64,000 nt of DNA, taken from NCBI GenBank assembly GCA_964629325.1, contig CAZVSC010000001.1, forward strand, positions 62,001 to 126,000. The letters are read 5' to 3'. Of the stretch, positions 36,880 to 45,848 are shown in pieces. The notes beneath the pieces are model-generated. The model worked only from the letters and a program-made list of their open reading frames with translations. It had not been told where the DNA came from and ran no database searches. Position 1 is the stretch's first letter. Each line of letters starts with the position of its first letter. The DNA comes from Eutrophocola sp964629325 (GTDB lineage: Bacteria; Pseudomonadota; Gammaproteobacteria; Pseudomonadales; Pseudohongiellaceae). The translations under genes and the position numbers were made by a program.

Positions 36880-37806
36880 ATGAGCGTACTGGTAATCGCC
36901 GAACACAATAACGCAACTCTCAACCCTGTCACCGCGAGCGTCGTTGCCGCGGCCGTACAACTTGATGCTGACATACATGTGCTGGTGGCCGGCAGCGACT
37001 GCAGCGCAGTGGCGACGGCCGCAGGCCAGTACCAGGGGGTTAGCAGGGTCCTCGTCGCTGATAATGCGGCCTATGCTAACCAGCTTGCCGAAGCTGTCGC
37101 GCCGCTTGTCAGCAGTATTGCCGCTGATTACACGGCCATACTTGCAGCCGCCGGCACCACAGGCAAGAACCTGATGCCTCGCCTTGCCGCACTGCTGGAT
37201 GCTGGACAGTTGTCCGATATCGTCGCAATCGAGGCGCAGGACACGTTCATTCGGCCAATCTATGCCGGCAATGCCTTGGCAACGGTGAGAACGGCTGACA
37301 CCGTGAAAATTCTGACCGTGCGTACATCGGCCTTCGAACCTGTCGGGACCGGAAACAACGCCGACCAGATGACGCTGGACACGGTCATCTCACAAAACAA
37401 AAGCATGTTTATCAGTGAGAACCTCAGCACAAGTGAGCGTCCGGAACTGGCATCTGCGAGCATCGTGGTATCCGGTGGTCGCGGTCTTGGCAGCGCCGGG
37501 AACTTTCAACTGCTTGAACGGATAGCCGACAAGCTTGGTGCAGCGGTCGGCGCTTCCCGGGCAGCGGTGGATGCAGGGTTTGTCGGCAATGACCTGCAGG
37601 TCGGGCAGACCGGCAAGATCGTGGCTCCTGAGCTCTATATAGCCGTAGGTATCTCCGGCGCCATCCAGCACCTGGCCGGCATGAAGGACAGCAAGGTCAT
37701 CGTCGCCATCAACATTGATGCCGATGCGCCGATTTTCCAGGTAGCGGACTACGGCCTCGTGGCGGACCTGTTTCAGGTGCTGCCTGAACTGGAATCCCTG
37801 CTCTGA
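36880..37806 (+). CDS. etfA: Electron transfer flavoprotein alpha subunit
   Basis: A 308-residue EtfA, the FAD-binding subunit. The FAD region is clear: VSGGRGLG, SRAAVDAGFV, QVGQTGKIVAPELYIA, then GISGAIQHLAGM and INIDADAPIFQVADYG. It begins 26 bp after etfB, so the two form an operon. Confidence 0.96.
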   Translation: MSVLVIAEHNNATLNPVTASVVAAAVQLDADIHVLVAGSDCSAVATAAGQYQGVSRVLVADNAAYANQLAEAVAPLVSSIAADYTAILAAAGTTGKNLMPRLAALLDAGQLSDIVAIEAQDTFIRPIYAGNALATVRTADTVKILTVRTSAFEPVGTGNNADQMTLDTVISQNKSMFISENLSTSERPELASASIVVSGGRGLGSAGNFQLLERIADKLGAAVGASRAAVDAGFVGNDLQVGQTGKIVAPELYIAVGISGAIQHLAGMKDSKVIVAINIDADAPIFQVADYGLVADLFQVLPELESLL

Positions 37807-37825
37807 GGCGGGGCTGGTACCGCTC

Positions 37826-37884
37826 TTCAAGTTTCCCGGGTAATAATCCTATAATCATGGCACTCTAGCCGGTGTCTACACCGG
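37826..37884 (+). promoter_or_regulatory. Possible promoter and palindrome before yceI
   Basis: TTCAAG (37826-37831), an 18-bp spacer and a perfect TATAAT (37850-37855). A palindrome CCGGTGT-CT-ACACCGG (37869-37884) lies just downstream of the expected transcription start and could be an operator or leader hairpin. Confidence 0.5.
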
Positions 37885-37924
37885 TGTATATTTTGCCGGC
37901 CAACTATCTTTACAGGAGCATTCC

Positions 37925-38524
37925 ATGCCTTCGTGCCAGTCTTATCTTTCCGCTGCAGTATCGTTATTTGTCCTGCCCCTGATTTTCAGCCAGCCTGTGC
38001 AGGCCGGCTGGGCCCTGGATGGCGGCGCTTCCAGCCTGTATTACGTGACCAGCAAGGCTGCCGCGGTTTCTGAACTGAATTCCTTCGGGGAGCTTTCCGG
38101 CAATATTGCCGATGACGGCAGTGCCAGTGTCAGCATCATGCTGGGCAGTGTCGATACGGCCATTGATATCCGCAATGAACGGATGCGGGAGATCGTTTTC
38201 CAGGTGGCGACTTATCCCCTGGCGACGGTATCGTTGTCAGCCGATGCAGCGCAGCTGAACAACATGTCCGCAGGAGACACAGTCAGGACAACCGTTGAGG
38301 CCATGCTGGATCTACACGGCATGATGCAGCCGCTGACACTGGATGTGGTGATTACCGGACTGAAAGAGGGCGGACTGCAGGTTTCCCTGGCCCGCCCCCT
38401 GATCCTGAATGCGTCAACCTTCGGACTTGCCGAAAGCGTTGAGCAGCTGCGCGAAATCGCCGGACTGCCGAGCATCAACAACAACGTGGTTGTCGATTTT
38501 ACCCTGCAGTTCGACGCCGACTAA
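37925..38524 (+). CDS. YceI family periplasmic protein
   Basis: A 199-residue YceI-like protein with a signal peptide (cleavage near VQA-GW, residue 27). The lipocalin-like YceI domain follows: SSLYYVTSKAA, DIRNERMRE, VFQVATYPLATV and a C-terminal FTLQFDAD. Members bind isoprenoid or amphiphilic ligands such as polyprenyl chains. AGGAG lies 7 nt before ATG 37925. Its stop overlaps the rne stop by 4 bp, tail to tail. Confidence 0.88.
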   Translation: MPSCQSYLSAAVSLFVLPLIFSQPVQAGWALDGGASSLYYVTSKAAAVSELNSFGELSGNIADDGSASVSIMLGSVDTAIDIRNERMREIVFQVATYPLATVSLSADAAQLNNMSAGDTVRTTVEAMLDLHGMMQPLTLDVVITGLKEGGLQVSLARPLILNASTFGLAESVEQLREIAGLPSINNNVVVDFTLQFDAD

Positions 38525-41301
38525 TCGCCTGAGCGGACCTCATCGAGGTCCGCGCTTCCTGCACCAGGTGACGAAGCAGCCCGGGTGGAGGCTTCTGCTC
38601 CCTGGTCATCAGACACATCCTGTGCAACAGGCTTTGCTGCGGTACTGCCTGGTTCTGCACTGGCCTCGTGATTGCTCTGATGGCTGCTTTCTTCGCTGCT
38701 TACCTGACGGCTTTCACTTGCACTTGCCGCAGATGTCGATTCAGCGTGCATGCGGTTGCGTGGATCGTTCGGTGCACGCTGGCGTTCCCGCTTCGGGGGA
38801 GGCGACTGCTGTGAAACCGGTGCGGGCTCTGGACGGGGCTGTTCGGCGCCTTGAGCGCTCCCGGCATCCTGCTGCCCGATTGCCTGTGCAGCCGGTTTAG
38901 CTTCCTGCACGGGTTTTTCCACAAGGTCTGCAACAGCTGCAGGTTTGACTGAATCAGCAGCTGCCTGTTCAGGTTTGCCTGATTCCTGCGCAGCAGGAGC
39001 AGCATCTTCATGCCGTGGTTCTGGTTCCCGTACGCTCATCGCCGGCTGCTGTTCATTAGTCGATTGTGTGTCTGCGACCGGCGCATCGTTAGTCTGGATT
39101 GCTGCGACGGCATTCTCATTGTCTGCTGCCTGAGCAACTTCCTGCTGAGGTGCATCCTCGCGGTTGCCACGGCGACGCTGCCTGGGCTGGCGCTGACGCT
39201 GTTCTGCCGGGCGCTTCCGGGGCTTGTCCCTGGTCTCGGCCGTGTCATTTGCAGAGGCTTCTGCGGGTGTCTGCTGATCCGCCTTCTCCTGGCCTGCTGC
39301 AGCGGACTGGCCGCCCTTGCCGCGGGAGTGCTTGCGACCACTGCCTTTGCGGCCTTCACGCCCTTCACGGCCCTCGCGGGGCTCACGCTTACCCTGATCC
39401 CTGGTCTGATCCTTGCCGGATTCCTGGTCTGACTCTGCTCGCGACTGGCCTCTCTCCTTTCTGGCGCCGTCCCTGCCGCCTTCGGATCTCCGTGCGGGCT
39501 TCTTCCTGCCGCCTTCACCGCGGGCAGGGCGCTTGCGGCCGCGATCACTTTTCCGTTCCGGCTTGGCCGTACCCTTGGCTTCGGCAGCAGCCTTTTCCTT
39601 GCTGCTGTCACTGGCGGATGAACTGAACAGGCTGCCGATGGCAGCGCTGATGCTGGACAACAGGCCGCCGCTGCTCTTGGGTGCGGCGGCAGGAGCGACC
39701 GGCTGCATCGCCGGGGCTATTTGTGGTGCCTGGACAGCCGGCTGCATGGCCACTTCCGGTTTTTTCGGCATGAATTCGCTGATTTCCTCTTCATCTTCCG
39801 GGCGAATGTCATAACTGCGTTCACCGGTGTCGTCAGAGATGTTTTGCACTTCATAGTGCGGAGTGTCCATGTTCGGGTTGGCAATCACCACGACCTTGGT
39901 CTTGCTCTGGAGCTCGATGGCACCGATGGCATCACGCTTTTCATTGAGCAGGTACGAGGAAACGCTGATCGGCACGATGGCACGGACTTCCCTTGAGTTG
40001 TTCTTGTTGGCTTCCTCTTCCAGAAGCCTGAGGATGGACAGTGCCAGTGATTCGATATCGCGGATGGTACCCTGGCCATTGCAACGCGGGCAGACGATGG
40101 CACTGGTTTCACCGAGTGACGGGCGCAGGCGCTGCCTGGACATTTCCAGCAGTCCAAAACGGGAAATACGACCGATCTGGACGCGCGCCCGGTCCATGGC
40201 GAGAGCATCGCGCATGCGGTTTTCCACTTCACGCTGGTTCTTCTGGGACATCATGTCGATGAAATCAATGACCGCGAGGCCGCCAAGGTCACGCAAGCGC
40301 ATCTGGCGGGCTATTTCATCGGCCGCCTCAAGGTTGGTCTGCAAGGCGGTTTCCTCGATGTCGGCACCGCGGGTGGCGCGCGAGGAGTTGATATCGATCG
40401 AAATCAGGGCCTCGGTCGGATCAATGACGATGGAGCCCCCCGACGGCAGTTTCACTTCGCGCTGGAAGGCAGTCTCGATCTGCGTCTCTATCTGGTAGTT
40501 GGTGAAAAGGGGCACTTTGCCTTCGTAAAGTTTGACCCGCTCCTCAAACTGCGGCATCACCTGCCGAATAAAAGTCTTGGCTTCCTCGAAGGTCTTGGGG
40601 GTATCCAGGATCACCTCGCCGATGTCCCCGCGCAGGTAGTCGCGAATGGCCCGCAGGATGACGTTGCTTTCCTGGAATATCAGGAAGGGGGCATCACGTT
40701 CCTCGGAGGCGGCCTTGATGGAAGTCCAGAGCTGGAGGAGATAATCGAGGTCCCACTGCAGTTCTTCAGGGGCCTTGCCAACACCGGCAGTGCGCACGAT
40801 CACGCCCATGCCGTCCGGAATAGTGATACTGTCGAGGGCATCGCGCAATTCGGCACGGTCATCGCCTTCGATCCGGCGCGAAATGCCGCCGGCCCGCGGA
40901 TTGTTCGGCATCAGAACCAGGTACCGGCCGGCGAGGGAGATCATCGTGGTGAGGGCTGCGCCCTTGTTGCCGCGCTCTTCCTTATCAACCTGGACGACAA
41001 CTTCGATACCTTCCTGGATGACATCCTTGATATTGATGCGGCCATTGATTTCGTTCGGCTGCCTGGAGAAATACTCCCTGGAGATCTCCTTCAGGGGCAG
41101 GAAGCCGTGGCGGTCAGCGCCGAAATTGACGAAAGCCGCCTCGAGGCTGGGTTCGATACGGGTGATCCGGCCCTTGTAGATATTGGCCTTTTTCTGGACC
41201 CTGGCGCGGTTCTCGATATCCAGGTCATAAAGGCGCTGGCCATCGACCATCGCTACGCGCAACTCTTCTTTCTGAGTTGCATTGATAAGCATTCTTTTCA
41301 T
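38521..41301 (-). CDS. rne: Ribonuclease E
   Basis: A 926-residue endoribonuclease and degradosome scaffold. The catalytic half is typical: S1 domain (NIYKGRITRIEPSLEAAFVN), the 5'-sensor and RNase H-like region, DNase I-like acidic sites (IDINSSRATRG and VIDFIDM) and the zinc link CPRCNGQG. The C-terminal 400 residues are disordered, first basic (Arg/Lys/Gly-rich, about 585-720), then Ala/Gln/Glu-rich. These are the RNA-binding and partner-binding parts. The gene is preceded by a very long non-coding leader, as expected for RNase E autoregulation. Confidence 0.96.
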   Translation of the reverse strand: MKRMLINATQKEELRVAMVDGQRLYDLDIENRARVQKKANIYKGRITRIEPSLEAAFVNFGADRHGFLPLKEISREYFSRQPNEINGRINIKDVIQEGIEVVVQVDKEERGNKGAALTTMISLAGRYLVLMPNNPRAGGISRRIEGDDRAELRDALDSITIPDGMGVIVRTAGVGKAPEELQWDLDYLLQLWTSIKAASEERDAPFLIFQESNVILRAIRDYLRGDIGEVILDTPKTFEEAKTFIRQVMPQFEERVKLYEGKVPLFTNYQIETQIETAFQREVKLPSGGSIVIDPTEALISIDINSSRATRGADIEETALQTNLEAADEIARQMRLRDLGGLAVIDFIDMMSQKNQREVENRMRDALAMDRARVQIGRISRFGLLEMSRQRLRPSLGETSAIVCPRCNGQGTIRDIESLALSILRLLEEEANKNNSREVRAIVPISVSSYLLNEKRDAIGAIELQSKTKVVVIANPNMDTPHYEVQNISDDTGERSYDIRPEDEEEISEFMPKKPEVAMQPAVQAPQIAPAMQPVAPAAAPKSSGGLLSSISAAIGSLFSSSASDSSKEKAAAEAKGTAKPERKSDRGRKRPARGEGGRKKPARRSEGGRDGARKERGQSRAESDQESGKDQTRDQGKREPREGREGREGRKGSGRKHSRGKGGQSAAAGQEKADQQTPAEASANDTAETRDKPRKRPAEQRQRQPRQRRRGNREDAPQQEVAQAADNENAVAAIQTNDAPVADTQSTNEQQPAMSVREPEPRHEDAAPAAQESGKPEQAAADSVKPAAVADLVEKPVQEAKPAAQAIGQQDAGSAQGAEQPRPEPAPVSQQSPPPKRERQRAPNDPRNRMHAESTSAASASESRQVSSEESSHQSNHEASAEPGSTAAKPVAQDVSDDQGAEASTRAASSPGAGSADLDEVRSGD

Positions 41302-42140
41302 TACCGTTTACTACTCCGTGCTAGGGAGAGCAGGGTAAAAGATGCTTGACAGAATAGATTAAGAAATAGCTATAAACATTTGAAATTTGAGAAAAATATC
41401 TCTGCAGAATAGCGTTGAAGCGATACCGCAAGGGCATTGGAAGGGCTGGCAAAGCCTGTATTGGTGGACAGAAGGCGGATTTCCGCCATCACTGTCTGGT
41501 CTGTGTTCTTTACTCCGCCGGGAGCTTGCTCACCGGAGGGGCAATACTGCAGGCACTTGCCCTGTCTTGCTAACATCTGTTGCCGCCGAATTGATCTGGC
41601 GGGTTGCTGTTCCTGTTTGCTGTCGGCTTTGCCGGCTACCTGGATCAGCGTGGTGCTGTCAGTGTTCTACTTGCCTTTCGAATGCTATTGGCTGCTTATC
41701 ACGCGGTCAGTTTATTGGCTGGTATCCGCAGATAATCTCTCTCTCATACTTGTTCGTGCTTTCCTGTTCTCCTGACCGCGGGGCGGTACCGAATCTGTCT
41801 AAGCGGGTTGTTCACTCTTTTACCCGGCTATCCCGGGATTAATCAGGCCCTTGCGGGCGTTTAAAATTGTTTGCGGATTCACCGCTGTCACTAGGCCATG
41901 GCCTGCGCGTCTTGTCCCTTTGGAGTTGGCGACGGGGCCCGGCTGAATTCTTTGCTGTTTCTGTTTGTTCTGTTTCCTTTCAGGTAACTGATTGTTTTTT
42001 CGACTTTAAGGCTGCCGAAGCTTGTACTGGTAAGCCGGACCCGGGCTGCTTTTGCACGCAGGGCGGGCGACTTATGTTTTTTTGGCTGCGGGTTTCATTT
42101 CCCGCCCGTGGGCGGCGCAGCAACCAAATGCCGAATATAT
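41302..42140 (-). promoter_or_regulatory. Long 5' leader of rne (about 840 nt)
   Basis: There is no credible gene between rne and rluC. On the rne strand the tract is purine-rich and contains compact hairpins: GGCGGA/TCCGCC (41474-41487), CTCCG/CGGAG (about 41512-41539), GCCC-GCAA-GGGC with a GNRA loop (41846-41857), and GGGCGGG with a distant CCCGCCC (about 42060-42107). E. coli rne also has a long structured leader that RNase E cuts to limit its own synthesis; the same role is inferred here. Confidence 0.65.
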
Positions 42141-42146
42141 CAGTAA

Positions 42147-42152
42147 ATTATA
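42147..42152 (-). promoter_or_regulatory. Likely -10 box of rne
   Basis: TATAAT on the minus strand in an AT-rich stretch. No consensus -35 at 16-18 bp (TTCGTA at 15 bp is the best). It is the only perfect -10 in the divergent region pointing toward rne. Confidence 0.45.
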
Positions 42153-42243
42153 AGGGCTTCAATGGTTTACGAAGTGTAATTGCAGTGTCACTGAAACTCC
42201 CGTGGCACACTTGCTACGCTGCGGGTTCAACCGCAAAAGGCGC

Positions 42244-42249
42244 TATACT
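42244..42249 (+). promoter_or_regulatory. Possible -10 box of rluC
   Basis: TATACT 15 bp before the GTG start candidate of rluC; no good -35. It implies a very short leader. Confidence 0.35.
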
Positions 42250-42264
42250 CATGATCCTTTGCCA

Positions 42265-43254
42265 GTGAGATTCCGTTTGAGCAGTAAAGCATCCTCTACG
42301 CAGCCTGTCAGTGCAAGCGCGGTGACATTCCAGGAAGTCGGCGAGCATCACGCCGGCCAGCGCCTGGATAATTTCCTCATGACCCGTCTGAAGGGCGTCC
42401 CGAAATCACGCATTTACCGAATCATTCGAAAGGGTGAGGTGCGGGTGAACAAAAAGCGGGAAAAACCCGAATATAAACTGTGTGCTGGCGACATGATCCG
42501 AATTCCGCCAGTGCGCATTGCTGAACCGGGCATCCAGCAACCACCAGCCGAAGCCCTCATTGCACTGCTGAAGGCGTCGGTGGTTTACAGCGATGATGAC
42601 CTGATGATCATCAACAAGCCCGCAGGACTCCCCGTACACGGTGGCACAGGTGTGAAAACCGGCCTTATAGAGGCAGTGCGGGCGATGTCGTCCGAACTGG
42701 CATACCTGGAGCTGGCACACCGGTTGGACAAGGGTACGTCAGGATGCCTGCTGCTTGCCCGCAACGGTAAATCCCTCAAGGCCTTGTCTGCCCAATTCAA
42801 GGAAAGCAGGGTGCAGAAAACCTACCATGCCCTGGTGGAAGGTGCCTGGCCGGAAGACATCACGGAAGTCAGTGCTGCACTGAAAAGGCTTGAGCCGCAG
42901 GGTGGCGAGCGTTTCGTTGCGGTGAGCCGGGAAGGAAAATCGGCGATGACCCGTTTCACTGTGCGGGAGCGGTTCCGGGATGCAACCCTGGTCACCGCAC
43001 AGCCGGTTACCGGCAGGACACACCAGATTCGGGTGCATGCACAATTGGCAGGACATTCGATTCTTGGCGACGAGAAGTATGCATCCGCACCTTCATGCAG
43101 ACATTTTGCCGACCTGGGTATTCGCCGCCTGTGCCTGCATGCCGCTGAATTGACCCTGCAGCATCCCGCTACCGGCAAGACACTTCATGCCGAGGCGCCC
43201 TATGATGAGGCATTCAGCCAGGCTCTGAAGATCCTGGCGCAAGCAGTGGATTAA
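42265..43254 (+). CDS. rluC: 23S rRNA pseudouridine synthase C
   Basis: A protein of about 329 residues that makes pseudouridines in 23S rRNA (positions 955, 2504 and 2580 in E. coli). An S4 domain (GQRLDNFLMTRLKGVPKSRI and GEVRVNKKR) precedes the catalytic domain with Asp in HRLDKGTSG and the later GRTHQIRVH. The start is uncertain: GTG 42265 or TTG 42277 are both in frame, without a strong ribosome binding site. Divergent from rne, the classic arrangement. Its end overlaps the convergent yceF by 41 bp. Confidence 0.93.
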   Translation: MRFRLSSKASSTQPVSASAVTFQEVGEHHAGQRLDNFLMTRLKGVPKSRIYRIIRKGEVRVNKKREKPEYKLCAGDMIRIPPVRIAEPGIQQPPAEALIALLKASVVYSDDDLMIINKPAGLPVHGGTGVKTGLIEAVRAMSSELAYLELAHRLDKGTSGCLLLARNGKSLKALSAQFKESRVQKTYHALVEGAWPEDITEVSAALKRLEPQGGERFVAVSREGKSAMTRFTVRERFRDATLVTAQPVTGRTHQIRVHAQLAGHSILGDEKYASAPSCRHFADLGIRRLCLHAAELTLQHPATGKTLHAEAPYDEAFSQALKILAQAVD

Positions 43255-43816
43255 GGCCTTCTTCGCGCAGCATATCGACCAGGGCAATCATCGGCAGGCC
43301 GAGCAGGGTGTGGTAATCCCTGCCGTCGAGCGCATCAAACAAGGCGATACCTGCTGCCTCGACCTTGAAACATCCGGCGCAATCGAGGGGATTATCGAGA
43401 CTGATATAACCCCGGATTTCATCATCTGTCAGTGTCCGGAACTTCACCCGGTAACCCTCCACCCGTTTTTGAATCGTGCCGGTTTCGGTATTCAGAAGCG
43501 CCAACCCGGTGCGGAACTCCACCCAGGCGCCACTGCACAGTTTCAGGTGCTTGCGGGCGGCATCAGCATCGGCAGGCTTGCCCAGGATCAGCCCGTTGAG
43601 TGTGCATGCCTGATCGGAGCCGATTACCAGGCTCTCCGGATAGCGCGCTGCCACCGCCCGGGCCTTGGCTTCGGCAAGCCTGAGCACGTAGTCATCGACT
43701 GTCTCGCCCGTCAGCGGTGTTTCATCGATCCCGGGAACACAGGTGTCAAACGGCAGGCGCAACTGGGCAAGCATTTTGACCCGGTAGGGGGATGAGGAGG
43801 CGAGAATCAGCTTCAT
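43214..43816 (-). CDS. yceF: Maf/YceF-type nucleotide pyrophosphatase
   Basis: A 200-residue Maf-family pyrophosphatase; the YceF branch hydrolyses 7-methyl-GTP and similar modified nucleotides. It shows the N-terminal LILASSSPYR, the conserved ETVDDYVLRLAEAKA, VIGSDQACTLNG and the Glu-containing CFKVEAAGIALF. It lies convergent to rluC with a 41-bp overlap, so its C-terminus is encoded over the end of rluC. Confidence 0.92.
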   Translation of the reverse strand: MKLILASSSPYRVKMLAQLRLPFDTCVPGIDETPLTGETVDDYVLRLAEAKARAVAARYPESLVIGSDQACTLNGLILGKPADADAARKHLKLCSGAWVEFRTGLALLNTETGTIQKRVEGYRVKFRTLTDDEIRGYISLDNPLDCAGCFKVEAAGIALFDALDGRDYHTLLGLPMIALVDMLREEGLNPLLAPGSSEPG

Positions 43817-43866
43817 AACAATCCAAGTATAATCAATGGGTTTGAGGCCAAAAACGGCAAATTTCT

Positions 43867-43895
43867 TTGACAGCGGGGCCCTTCATGCATATTAT
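43867..43895 (+). promoter_or_regulatory. Near-consensus sigma70 promoter of yceD-rpmF
   Basis: A perfect TTGACA (43867-43872), a 17-bp spacer and TATTAT (43890-43895). The yceD ATG follows after only 8 nt, so transcription should begin at or within a few bases of the start codon. Confidence 0.8.
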
Positions 43896-43903
43896 GCGCG
43901 CCT

Positions 43904-44551
43904 ATGTCGATTGACCCCTTTCCGGAGCGCGTTTCACCACGTAAATGGTGCGACAGAAACGGGACAATAAACAGCTCCATACCTCTTGGCAAACTCCTGC
44001 GATTAAGTGAGTACCTGGATGAAAATCATGGCCAGGCGGAGGTGTGTTTAAGCTTTGACAGGGATGCCAGTGGCACCTGCTGCCTGACCGGCACCGTGAC
44101 CGCCCGGGTTAGCTTGGAATGCCAGCGCTGCCTGAAGCCGGTAGCGGTGGACCTGGAATCGGCTGTGGCTATCAAGGTGGCCGCCAATGAGGCGGACTCA
44201 GCGAGGATAGCCGAAAGTGCGGCAGACCCGCTGGACAAGCTGGAGATCATCGTCTGCGACGACGGCGAACTGAACCTGCTGTCGGTGATCGAGGATGAAC
44301 TGATCATGAGCTTGCCCATCGTGGCCAGCCATGCCGATGAGCAGTGCAGCGAAGCCTGGAACAGGTTGCATGCACAGCCCCCGGATACAGCCCGGGCTGG
44401 ACAGGGTAACATCAAGGGCATGGAAGTCCTGGAAAAGCTTAGACAGGAACTGCACCAGGATAACGAACTGAAGGACAGTACGACGCGTGACAAAAAACGC
44501 GGCAAGAAACGCAAGAAAGGCAAGAAAGGCACCGAACAAGACAAGGACTGA
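43904..44551 (+). CDS. yceD: YceD (DUF177) 23S rRNA accumulation protein
   Basis: A 215-residue YceD/DUF177 protein, linked to 23S rRNA accumulation and almost always next to rpmF. The core motif SLECQRCLKPV and the later ELNLLSVIEDELIMSLPIV are clear. The tail is unusual: after about residue 190 it is almost entirely Lys, Arg, Gly and Asp. There is no Shine-Dalgarno before ATG 43904, and the promoter ends 8 nt upstream. rpmF starts 41 bp downstream. Confidence 0.92.
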   Translation: MSIDPFPERVSPRKWCDRNGTINSSIPLGKLLRLSEYLDENHGQAEVCLSFDRDASGTCCLTGTVTARVSLECQRCLKPVAVDLESAVAIKVAANEADSARIAESAADPLDKLEIIVCDDGELNLLSVIEDELIMSLPIVASHADEQCSEAWNRLHAQPPDTARAGQGNIKGMEVLEKLRQELHQDNELKDSTTRDKKRGKKRKKGKKGTEQDKD

Positions 44552-44592
44552 CCGGCAACGATCGGGCACAGGACAAACCGAGGTAAGCAACC

Positions 44593-44772
44593 ATGGCTGT
44601 ACAAAAGAGCAAGGTATCACGCTCCAGGCGCAACATGCGCCGTGCGCATGATTCACTGAAACCCGCGACCGTTTCAACCGACGCGGAAACCGGTGAAAGG
44701 CATCGTCGTCACCACATGACGCCGGATGGCTTTTACAAAGGCAGGCAGATCGTTCGCAACAGCGACGACTGA
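44593..44772 (+). CDS. rpmF: 50S ribosomal protein L32
   Basis: A 59-residue ribosomal protein. It begins MAVQKSKVSRSRRNMRRAHD as L32 does and has the HHMTPDGFYKGRQI segment. The cysteines of the zinc-binding L32 forms are absent, as usual in proteobacteria. Cotranscribed with yceD. Confidence 0.96.
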   Translation: MAVQKSKVSRSRRNMRRAHDSLKPATVSTDAETGERHRRHHMTPDGFYKGRQIVRNSDD

Positions 44773-44780
44773 ACCTAGCA

Positions 44781-44803
44781 CCAGGGGTTGGCAAGACCCC
44801 TGG
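44781..44803 (+). terminator. Hairpin after rpmF (attenuator-like)
   Basis: CCAGGGG (44781-44787) and CCCCTGG (44797-44803) with a 9-nt loop. It is not followed by a T run, so it may only partly stop transcription or stabilise the rpmF message before fabD. Confidence 0.45.
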
Positions 44804-44882
44804 CTGATTTATCATTCTGAAAGCAGCTCATGACGGGCTGCTTTCTGTTTTATAAATCTGCATTCGCGGGGAACCAGAAGTT

Positions 44883-45830
44883 ATGCAAACGGGCAATACC
44901 GGATTCATTTTCCCAGGGCAGGGCTCACAGAAAGTGGGCATGCTCAGTGAACTGGCAGAAGCCTTCGACGGGGTACAGGCCACCTTTGATGAGGCCAGCA
45001 ATGTGCTCGGTTACGATCTCTGGGCACTCGTGCAGTCAGGGCCGGAAGAAGAACTCGCACTGACCCATATCACGCAGCCCGCCATCCTGACGGCTTCCGT
45101 CGCCATCTGGCGGCTATGGCTGGAGCAGGGAGGCGGCGAACCGGCCATTATGGCGGGGCACAGCCTCGGTGAATACTCGGCACTGACCTGTGCCGGCGCA
45201 CTGGCATTTGCTGATGCGGTGGGGCTGGTCCAGAAACGCGGCCAGTACATGCAGTCAGCCGTCCCCGTAGGGGTTGGCGCCATGGCTGCCATTGTCGGGC
45301 TGGACGATGACAAGGTCATTGCCGCCTGTAAACAGGCACGTGAGTCCCAGGAAGTGGCAGCCGTGAATTTCAATTCCCCTGGCCAGGTGGTAATCGCCGG
45401 ACATGCCGAGGCGGTTGCCAGGGCATCGGAGCTGTGCAAGGCCGCCGGCGCCAAGCGAGCCTTGCCCCTGCCGGTATCCGCACCATTCCATTCCCGTCTC
45501 ATGAAACCTGCCGCTGACAACTTTGCCGCGGACCTGGCCGCCGTTTCCTTCCAGGCTCCCCGGGTGCCCGTACTGCAGAATTTTGGCCTGGAACCCCCTT
45601 CGGATCCTGACGTCATTCGCAACAACCTGGTCAGCCAGATTTACAACCCGGTACCCTGGGTGGATACCATCAACCGGTTTGCGGCGCTAGGCATATCCAC
45701 CGTCGTCGAAATCGGTCCAGGCCGGGTACTCAACGGACTGAACAAACGCATCAACGGCGAAATGAGCGCAATGACTGTCAATGACCCCGCCAGCCTTGAA
45801 GCTGCATTGACGGAAGTCGGCTCAGCCTGA
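44883..45830 (+). CDS. fabD: Malonyl-CoA:ACP transacylase
   Basis: A 315-residue FabD that loads malonyl groups on ACP. It has FIFPGQGSQKVGM at the start, the nucleophile Ser94 in GHSLGEYSAL and a catalytic His in PVSAPFHSRLM. It normally follows plsX and fabH; here it directly follows rpmF with a 110-bp gap. fabG starts 18 bp after its stop. Confidence 0.96.
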   Translation: MQTGNTGFIFPGQGSQKVGMLSELAEAFDGVQATFDEASNVLGYDLWALVQSGPEEELALTHITQPAILTASVAIWRLWLEQGGGEPAIMAGHSLGEYSALTCAGALAFADAVGLVQKRGQYMQSAVPVGVGAMAAIVGLDDDKVIAACKQARESQEVAAVNFNSPGQVVIAGHAEAVARASELCKAAGAKRALPLPVSAPFHSRLMKPAADNFAADLAAVSFQAPRVPVLQNFGLEPPSDPDVIRNNLVSQIYNPVPWVDTINRFAALGISTVVEIGPGRVLNGLNKRINGEMSAMTVNDPASLEAALTEVGSA

Positions 45831-45848
45831 GCAAAACAGGAATACTTC

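Noticed and set aside
41387..42268. Short open frames in the rne-rluC gap (about 110-150 codons)
   Set aside because: They overlap each other, lack ribosome binding sites and look like random Cys/Leu/Arg-rich translation; the region reads better as an RNA leader.
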